Positions 53,348 to 64,000 of a DNA stretch of 64,000 bases are shown here, piece after piece. The DNA is taken from assembly GCF_011397635.1 (NCBI RefSeq), contig NC_064753.1, positions 28,606,322 through 28,670,321 on the forward strand, written 5' to 3'. The translations under genes were made by a program, and so were the position numbers. The notes beneath the pieces were generated by a model that was not told where the DNA came from, ran no database searches, and saw only the letters and a list, made by a program, of their open reading frames with translations. The first letter of the stretch is position 1. Every line of letters starts with the position of its first letter. Source of the DNA: Epinephelus fuscoguttatus. Taxonomy: Eukaryota > Chordata > Actinopteri > Perciformes > Serranidae.

Positions 53348-54469
53348 TTTTTAAATCTGAGCACAGTGACACTTTAGCACAACTGGGGTAATGAACAGGC
53401 AGAGGCCTTTCAATATACCCTCTGAAACCCCTTAAAAGGGATGAAGGCAATGAGCAACAAAAAAAGAAATGACCCAAAAAATTAGCACGAAATTAGTAAC
53501 AAAAACAAACAAAAAAACAAACAAGGAAATCAATTACCTTGATAGAGTGCTTAAAAATCATAATTCTGTAACATAATTTTTTAAATTTAATACTTAATGT
53601 TTGAAATATAGTTTTTCCCTAGCTTTTTCTTTTTCCCTACTTTTTTTATTTATTTATTTTTTGCAATATGTGGGACATTTTTTTTTTTACCAAGTTGCTC
53701 GTTGCCTTTTTCCCCCCATGTTTCCGAAAGAAATCTCACCAAGTAGCTCAGGGTTCAAAGGTTTAAATACTTGCTAAAGGCGTCTAAAGGTACAAGACAT
53801 GTTACGTCACTCCAGGTTTGAAAGGCTTAAGGGAATCTGGGATCCTCGTCCCATTTTGCATCTTAACGATACAACATGTGTTTGCTTCTGGCCTGTGGCC
53901 CTCCAAAAGAGAAAGTGTGAGTGAAATGTTAGCATCAGCTTGTCAAAGTGATTCTTTGAACATATTTTTGTTTCAGAGCTGCTGTGTTGGACCGAAACAT
54001 CTAACCAGGCTTGTGTGTACAAATATGACAATGTTAAAAACACCAAACTGCAACTCTGTGATCAGAGGAAAGCTCTGCACTCTGGTGGAAAGTCATCTCT
54101 GTTCATCTCAAAGCTTCACTGGCTGGATTGCTACTTATCTGCTCAAAGATTGTACACCAAATGCCTCGTTCTAGTTTTGAAGCTGAATATACCACGAGAA
54201 TGTTGTCTGGAAGGTAATATTACGTCCAACCCTTTCACGCAGTATTTGAAAAATATCAGGTTTTGCATCACACCAAACATTTTCGAGTCAGGTTGAAGAA
54301 CTCATTAAATCAGAGTACGGCTTCTGTGTAGTGTTCAAAGTACATGTAATAGGAATGTTTAATTTGTGGCATGCATCCACTTCCTGTGATGTCTGGTGTG
54401 ATTTGTAACGTTTGTATTGTGGTTTTATAGTTGGGTTAAATGTTTGTAGTTTTGTATTTGTGTGTCTTT

Positions 54470-54634
54470 TGTTTTTAGAGATTATTTTTTGGCTTTTATT
54501 ACAGAGCAGCTAGAGCATGACAGAAGGAGAGAAAGAGAAAGGGGATGACACGCAGCAACACTCAAACCTGGGCTGCTGCAAAGATCTTAGCCTACATGGG
54601 GCAGACACTCTACTCGCCGAGCCAGAGGCCGCCC
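54470..54634 (-). mobile_element. tRNA-derived SINE copy C (diverged)
   Basis: 17-bp imperfect duplication tgtatttgtgtgtcttt (54453-54469) / tgtattcatgtgtcttt (54635-54651), 15 of 17. On the minus strand: gggcggcctctggctcggcg head, ccaggtttgagtg B box and an aataaaagccaaaaaataat tail. Older member of the same family as copies A and B. Confidence 0.75.
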
Positions 54635-55804
54635 TGTATTCATGTGTCTTTATGTGAAACATTTGACGTTCTGGGACACAAGACAAATTTCAGTGAAATC
54701 AAATCACATTTGACTAAAGTAAAAGTGTTCACTCATTAATGACATACTTATAAAATACATTTAAAGAGCAAGAAAAGCGTATAAGGAAACACTCTGGGTC
54801 ATGGATTCCCTTAGCTTTTTTCTTTTTTTAATATGTTGTATATATAGATGGTTCATCCATACACCAACCAAAAGCTTGAGACCTTCATGAGAAGTCCAAT
54901 TGTACATGCTTCAATGATGTATTCAATTGTACTTTCAGTGCTCACAAACACATGTCCTGTAGCCATACTGAACACCAAGAGCATTCTCTTTTTTTTCCTG
55001 AAATCAAAAGTTTCCGAGTTGCCCACCGATTCCACTCTGTAACCAGATGCGTGACAACCAGCCATTACAGAAGTCGCTTGCAAAGTAACAAAGTTACAGC
55101 TGTTTTCATTTTTAAATAGTCTTCAATTTAAAAAATTTGCAGTCTGATACAGAAGGCTAGGAGACCTGAACAATATGAAAGTGCTTGTCATTAATTTACA
55201 GAGATCAGGCATCACATAGTGCTATGAAGTATCCAATATGCTACATATGAATACAGCTGTTAACACCTTACAAATGCCTCTGGTTGTTTTTCAAGGCTAC
55301 TTGAAAAATCAATAACCTTGGCTTGTATGTACATAAACATGAGTGTTTGTTTATGCAGAAAATAACGTAGATATCACCACTACCAGAGGTATAATCTTAT
55401 TACGGCCGATGGGCCACAACAGTGATAATGAATTATTTAGTCCCATTATCAATTTCTATCTGTTAATCCCGCAAATCTGTTTAGGTGGGGAACAAAAAAA
55501 AACCAAAAAAAAACAAAAAACGGAAGAGTTGACGTCATGGTATCCCCCTCCACACCGGGCTCCAGAAGACAACGTTGTTCAGAGCCTCTTCTCTTACATC
55601 ATGCTCAAGTTCTTGGTTTGTTTTCCCCAGCCATTGGTTGCATTTTGGTTGCTTTCCCACATCTTCTGGTGCTATTTCCCCATTTGACAGATTGAAGAAT
55701 GACTGAGAAGAACCAGTTCTGGAACCACTACTTAAGGAACAACACAAGCTTTTTTTCACTTCACTACAATCAGTCACAGAGTAATAAAAAGTAGAACGGA
55801 TGAC

Positions 55805-63694
<7,890 letters not shown>

Positions 63695-64000
63695 TTATCC
63701 TGTACGTTTAGCATTTGCAACTTTTACAAAAGAAGAAAATGTATGACTCGTATGATACTTTTTAGAAATAGACTGTTCAGACTGAATGAAGTTGATGACA
63801 AGTCTGCAGTATTAGCGCTTGATTACTTGGTGCACAGCCACGAATATTAAACTTGTTTTCAGTAGCCTGCCAAACCACAACTCAGGCGGTACCACAGTTT
63901 TCACCATCTGTAAAAGCCCAAAACTAAACCAACTTCTGCAAAATTATCTCTTGCCCCAGTTTGAGACAATACTTCACAACTGAACGCTCACGAGGACAGC

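Larger units (their letters stand above)
50365..55804. other. intergenic spacer between swap70 start and ipo7 stop
   Basis: 5.4 kb holding the swap70 promoter side, the ipo7 3'UTR side, a SINE (54470-54634), a (TTG)n run and repeat fragments. No ZNF143 or WEE1 sequence is recognised on either strand. The end of the ipo7 3'UTR could not be fixed. Confidence 0.6.

Noticed and set aside
53818..54296. Overlapping 118- and 93-codon frames in the ipo7/swap70 spacer
   Set aside because: No family likeness and ordinary length for a six-frame scan of AT-rich DNA.
63992..64000. End of a further ipo7 exon at the right edge (ctc/gtgagc on the minus strand)
   Set aside because: Only 9 nt would be coding and the implied residues (A V L) do not fit the expected ILLK ending, so I could not support it.

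Overview
This is a vertebrate, almost certainly ray-finned fish (teleost), nuclear genomic window. Three multi-exon protein-coding genes have GT-AG introns and strong similarity to vertebrate orthologues. The introns and intergenic spaces are full of repeats typical of fish: an RTE/Rex3-type LINE, tRNA-derived SINEs, hAT and Harbinger-like DNA transposons, LINE 3' ends and long CA/TG microsatellites. The species cannot be named from the sequence alone.

Layout: (1) 1-~20,770, plus strand: the last 12 coding exons (about 580 codons) and 3'UTR of sbf2 (MTMR13, a myotubularin-family pseudophosphatase with a C-terminal PH domain). The 5' part of the gene lies upstream of the window. (2) ~20,770-33,200: a 12 kb repeat-rich space between two converging genes, with no recognisable gene. 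(3) 33,954-50,229, minus strand: a complete swap70 coding sequence of 12 exons and 588 codons. (4) 50,365-55,804: an intergenic spacer with SINE and other repeat copies. (5) 55,805-63,655, minus strand: the last 13 coding exons (about 594 codons) of ipo7 (importin-7). Its 5' part continues beyond the right edge.

The order sbf2 > < swap70 < ipo7 matches the human 11p15.4 neighbourhood, including the tail-to-tail SBF2/SWAP70 pair. However, ZNF143 and WEE1, which lie between IPO7 and SWAP70 in human, are absent from the 5.6 kb between the two genes here. The three genes are neighbours rather than a pathway: SBF2 is an endosomal myotubularin-complex subunit and Rab regulator, SWAP70 a PIP3- and actin-binding Rac regulator, and IPO7 a nuclear import receptor.

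I see no new gene system. The most notable structures are: swap70 coding exon 9, which has a very weak 5' splice site and lies between a (TG)n and a (CA)n microsatellite that are complementary in the pre-mRNA; repeats within about 35 nt of four different swap70 splice donors; a three-level nest of transposons in an sbf2 intron, each level delimited by target-site duplications or inverted ends; and a Harbinger-like element carrying a frameshifted Myb/SANT-like reading frame, almost touching a second transposon.
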